A stretch of 9,208 nucleotides of DNA from Planctomycetota bacterium (GTDB lineage: Bacteria; Planctomycetota; UBA1135; UBA2386), in contig QJVU01000551.1 in the NCBI GenBank assembly GCA_003235605.1, positions 1 to 9,208 on the forward strand, in the 5' to 3' direction. The position numbers and the translations under genes are program-made. A model generated the notes under the pieces. It worked only from the letters and a program-made list of their open reading frames with translations. It made no database searches and was not told the DNA's origin. Shown here one piece after another: positions 6,050-9,208 of this stretch (positions are counted from its first letter, which is position 1; the number at the start of each line of letters is the position of its first letter).

Positions 6050-8568
6050 GCTTCGCGCCGCCCAAAACCCCGGAACAGCTTCAGGCGCTGCTACTGGCGT
6101 TACTGTGCGCCTTGTTGTTCTTGGGCGCCGCGGCCCTGCCAACCAGATGCCTGCTCCCCTACCCGCCGGAGGGACTCGAGCCCCTCAAATCGGAGGCCCT
6201 TGCGGCCGGCCGGATCCAGAAGCCGGAGCTGCTGGCAGGCAACATCACCATGGGCGACAAGTACAACCAATCCCTGGCTTGGGACCGCATACTCCAGGAC
6301 CGCCTGCGGCGAGGGGAACTGCCGGCGTGGACCCGGGACATCGGTGGCGGCGTGCCGTTCGTGCCGCAGATGGCGCAGGTGTACCAGCCATGGAACCTGT
6401 TGTTGCTGCTGGTGCCGGCGGCCGGGGTCTACGGGATCTGGTACCTGCTGCATCTCATGCTGTTCGGCTTCTTCGCCTACCGCTTCCTGCGACGCATCGG
6501 CACTGGCCACGTCCCGGCCTGTCTTGGCATGGTGGCCGCGGTCCTGGGCCTCTGGACCCAGGCACAGATCCACCACAACGTGATCCTGACCGCCGCCCTG
6601 CCGGCGTTCGCCATCCTCTCCTGTGTCCATCACCTGATCGTGCACCGGTGCCGGAACCTCTTGCATGTGGTGCTCCTGGCGCTCGGCATGGGTCTCACCT
6701 GGTTGAGCGGCTTCGCCCCGGTGAGCCTGCAGATCTCCTACCTGGCGGCGGTGTTCGCCCTGGCCCTGGCCGCACGGAATCCAAAGGGCCAACGCCTTCG
6801 CCCGCTGTTGCTCGTGGCCACAGCCATGGCCACGGGCCTGCTGTTGGCAGCAGCCCAGTTGCTGCCGGTGCTCCTTGCCAGCACGGAGTCCAGCCGTACA
6901 GGGGCGTCCCCCGCCTTGCTCGCGCAAAAGGCCCTGGAAGTCGACCACCTTCTCACCCTGCTGTGGCCGGACCTGTTGGCGTGGCCCGCCGACCACTTCT
7001 ACGGCGACCTGGGGTCCCGGCATCACCCCTGGGCCGCACTGGCGCTGTTGCCGGGGGTATGGGAAGGCGGCTTCAACTACAAAGAGACCGCCTTTGCCAT
7101 CGGAACCGCGCCTTTCCTGCTGGCGCTCTCAGGGTGCCGCAGGTTCCTCGGTGCGTTCTTCGCGATCGCCGCGGCGATCGGCCTGCTGTTCGCCCTGGCC
7201 CCGCCGGGCATCCTGCAGCTCACCGCGGTGGTCCCCGGCGCCCGGGCGGGCGACCTGAAACGCTTCCTGTTCCTGTTCTCCGTCTGCGCTCCGGTGCTGG
7301 GTGCACTGGGGGCCGAACATCTCCTGCGCCAGGGCGCGCCGATGTGGCTGAAGGCCAGCGCTGCGGTTGCCGCTGCCACCAGTGGCCTGCTGTTCTTGCT
7401 GCACCTGGCGTCTCCGCAGGTCCTCACCGAGTACTACAGCGCCTGGGCCGACCGGACCCAGGGCGCACCGCCGGGAACCATGACCACCTGGATCCTGGAA
7501 GGCGAGGCCGCGGTCAACCGCGACCATCTCCTGGGTACCTTCCTGGGAGGCTCCCTGGCGGCGGGCCTCTGCCTCCTCGCCTTTTCTCATCCGGACCGCC
7601 CCTGGGCGCTCCGGGTCTTGGTCCTGCTCACTGCCGTGGAGCTGGTCGCCGTGGGTCGCGGCACCATCGTGCCCGTTGCCACGGGGCGCGTGACCACGCC
7701 ACCACGGATCCTGAAACCAATCCTCGACGACTACCGCCCAGACCAACCCCGTTCCCGCCTGCAGCGCCTGGTGCATCCGCCGGGTGACTACGACATCCTG
7801 TTGGTGCCGGCGATGCCGAACCTCGGCGCCTACTGGGGCATCGAGGACATGAGCGCCTACAGCCCCCTGCCCAAGAGGGCCATGGAGGAGCTGTTCCTGG
7901 CCATCGAGCCGAACCGCTCCGGCAAGGTCCCCATCGCCCTCGGCGGCGCCGGCGTCGGCTGCTTCCGGGACGAGTCATCCTTGCAGCATCCGCTCCTGGA
8001 TCTGCTGGGAATCCAGTGGATCCTGACCAACAGAACGCTCTCCCTGCCCGGACTCGAGGACCGCACGCCACCGGGACCGCCTCCCCACCGGCTCTACCGC
8101 CGCGCCACCTGCCTGCCCCGGGCCACCTTCCTGACCGAGGCCGTGATCCTGACGGATCGTGAGGCGCGGCTCCGGCGCCTCGCGAGTCGCGACCATGACC
8201 CACGCAGCATCGTGGTTCTGCAGGACGCAGACGCGCAAGCCACCCATGGAGGCGATGCCAACGCGGTCATCGAGTTCCACCACCACCGGGACGAGGAGGT
8301 TGCCCTCGCGGTCACCACGGACACGCCGGGCTACCTGCGCCTCGCAGATCCCTATGATCCCGGCTGGACGGTCACGGTGAACGGCAGCCAAGAACGGATC
8401 CTGGTAGCAGACCACTACCTGCGCGCGGTCTACCTGCCCGCCGGAAGCCACGAGGTGGTGTTCCGCTACGACGGCGCGCGCGTGGCGTGGCCCCGCTACC
8501 TGTCGCTGACCGCCCTGTTGCTCCTGGTCGTGGGAGCGCTGTTCCTCCTGGTTCGGGGGCGCCGGTGA
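6046..8568 (+). CDS. YfhO-family polytopic membrane protein
   Basis: An 840-residue membrane protein of the YfhO type (GT-C-like; family members are linked to glycosylation of cell-envelope polymers with lipid-linked sugars). Residues below are counted from GTG 6046. The first helix is about 13-32. A large first loop holds RGELPAWTRDIGGGVPF (89-105), a motif typical of these proteins, and runs into QVYQPWNLLLLL. About ten further helices reach residue 540. The C-terminal region (about 550-810) is soluble and presumably extracytoplasmic. It ends in the classical YfhO block: GYLRLADPYDPGWTVTVNG (762-780), then YLRAVYLPAGSHEVVFRY (791-808), before a final membrane helix (about 817-836) and a basic end. 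A TTG at 6010 would add 12 residues; GTG 6046 is preferred because it leaves 72 nt for a promoter, though its GGAG at 6030-6033 is a long 12 nt away. The stop overlaps the next gene by GTGA, so the two are probably cotranscribed and coupled. Confidence 0.85.
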   Translation: MSFAPPKTPEQLQALLLALLCALLFLGAAALPTRCLLPYPPEGLEPLKSEALAAGRIQKPELLAGNITMGDKYNQSLAWDRILQDRLRRGELPAWTRDIGGGVPFVPQMAQVYQPWNLLLLLVPAAGVYGIWYLLHLMLFGFFAYRFLRRIGTGHVPACLGMVAAVLGLWTQAQIHHNVILTAALPAFAILSCVHHLIVHRCRNLLHVVLLALGMGLTWLSGFAPVSLQISYLAAVFALALAARNPKGQRLRPLLLVATAMATGLLLAAAQLLPVLLASTESSRTGASPALLAQKALEVDHLLTLLWPDLLAWPADHFYGDLGSRHHPWAALALLPGVWEGGFNYKETAFAIGTAPFLLALSGCRRFLGAFFAIAAAIGLLFALAPPGILQLTAVVPGARAGDLKRFLFLFSVCAPVLGALGAEHLLRQGAPMWLKASAAVAAATSGLLFLLHLASPQVLTEYYSAWADRTQGAPPGTMTTWILEGEAAVNRDHLLGTFLGGSLAAGLCLLAFSHPDRPWALRVLVLLTAVELVAVGRGTIVPVATGRVTTPPRILKPILDDYRPDQPRSRLQRLVHPPGDYDILLVPAMPNLGAYWGIEDMSAYSPLPKRAMEELFLAIEPNRSGKVPIALGGAGVGCFRDESSLQHPLLDLLGIQWILTNRTLSLPGLEDRTPPGPPPHRLYRRATCLPRATFLTEAVILTDREARLRRLASRDHDPRSIVVLQDADAQATHGGDANAVIEFHHHRDEEVALAVTTDTPGYLRLADPYDPGWTVTVNGSQERILVADHYLRAVYLPAGSHEVVFRYDGARVAWPRYLSLTALLLLVVGALFLLVRGRR

Positions 8569-9208
8569 CGGACTGGCTCAGGAGCCACCCCCATCGAGCC
8601 GCGCTGGTGTTCCTGGCGATCCTGCCCATGGCTCTGCTGTGGCCGTCGCTGCTGGGGAAGAACACCTACGTCCCCTACGACCTGGCACAGTTCCCCCCGG
8701 TGGCGACCAAGCTCACCCAGGAGCAATGGGAGCAGACGGTCCACGACGACAACACCGACGTCACCGAGGTCCCGGTGATGTTCGGACCCCAGCTGGAGTT
8801 CATCCGCTCGGAGCTGCACCAGGGGCGCGTCGTGCATTGGGATCCGTACTCCCGTTCCGGAACGCCGATGTGGGCCTCTTCCATCCTGGGAATCACCTAC
8901 CCCCTGAACTGGTTGCTGTTCCTGGTCCTGGATCCCTATCAGGGGTTCGCGTTGAGCGCCTACGTGACGTTCGTGATCGCCGGCTTCCTCATGTACGGCT
9001 TCCTCCTGCAGCTCGGCCTCGCTCCGCTGCCGGCGTTGTTTGGCGCCGTCGCCTTTGCGTACAGCGGCACCCTGACGATCAACTCCCACTTCTACCAGCG
9101 CATCGACGCGCTGATCTGGCTGCCCGGCATCCTCTGGGCGATGCAGGCAATGTCTCGACGGAGCGGCCGCGGGCGCATTCCCGCGCTGCTGTCCCTGGCG
9201 CTCTGCAT
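8565..9208 (+). CDS. Second YfhO-like membrane protein, N-terminal part
   Basis: GTG 8565 overlaps the stop of the preceding gene (GTGA). The frame stays open for 214 codons to the window edge, so the C-terminus is missing. After a short cytoplasmic start (TDWLRSHPHRA) comes a first membrane helix (about 13-30) and an extracytoplasmic loop with the acidic stretch DDNTDVTE. Then comes a motif parallel to that of the upstream protein: HQGRVVHWDPYSRSGTPM aligns with its RRGELPAWTRDIGGGVPF. It is followed by YPLNWLLFLVLDP and further helices. These shared positions and the same layout make the two genes paralogs, though residue identity looks low outside this loop. Two adjacent family members may work on successive sugars or form a heteromer (inference). 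Family membership is less certain than for the upstream gene because the diagnostic C-terminal PGW block is not in view. Confidence 0.8.
   Translation, partial: MTDWLRSHPHRAALVFLAILPMALLWPSLLGKNTYVPYDLAQFPPVATKLTQEQWEQTVHDDNTDVTEVPVMFGPQLEFIRSELHQGRVVHWDPYSRSGTPMWASSILGITYPLNWLLFLVLDPYQGFALSAYVTFVIAGFLMYGFLLQLGLAPLPALFGAVAFAYSGTLTINSHFYQRIDALIWLPGILWAMQAMSRRSGRGRIPALLSLALC

Noticed and set aside
6100..7026. A 308-codon - strand frame inside the first YfhO-like gene.
   Set aside because: Rich in Gln, Gly and Arg with no domain pattern, and fully opposite a recognised membrane protein. It is a shadow frame.

Overview
This is a GC-rich bacterial window carrying chromosomal genes. There are no mobile elements, CRISPR repeats, tRNAs or rRNAs that I can recognise. 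Start codons are mixed ATG and GTG, and Shine-Dalgarno signals are mostly weak. The TPR protein has a lipoprotein signal peptide, and two kinds of large polytopic membrane protein with extracytoplasmic domains are present. A Gram-negative-type, high-GC lineage such as Planctomycetota, Myxococcota or a relative would fit. That assignment is inference from gene content and style, not from a marker gene.

Left part (1-2687), all on the + strand: the last 28 codons of an unidentified gene; a class I SAM-dependent methyltransferase; a 152-nt spacer with two short tandem repeats; a complete Glu/Leu/Phe/Val-type glutamate dehydrogenase; and, seven bases after its stop, a perfect 10-bp stem-loop that probably ends the transcript.

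Middle part (2721-4379), + strand: a TPR lipoprotein, the RNase P protein rnpA and the membrane-insertion factor yidD form a tight overlapping cluster (29-nt overlap, then ATGA). The usual neighbours rpmH (before rnpA) and yidC (after yidD) are absent. The conserved rpmH-rnpA-yidD-yidC block is therefore broken here, and the RNase P protein appears to be translated together with a lipoprotein.

Right part (4390-9208): a GT39/PMT-type (GT-C) glycosyltransferase on the - strand converges on yidD with only 10 nt between stops. It diverges from two successive + strand YfhO-like membrane proteins that overlap by GTGA; the second runs off the window. The three right-hand genes look like a cell-surface glycosylation locus using lipid-linked sugars on the outer face of the cytoplasmic membrane. 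The divergent gap holds a plausible sigma70-type promoter and a 14-codon upstream ORF whose stop overlaps the likely GTG start of the first YfhO gene.

I do not see a clearly new biological system. The observations most worth checking are the relocated rnpA-yidD pair fused to a lipoprotein gene, the upstream ORF with its GTGA junction, and the tandem divergent YfhO paralogs.
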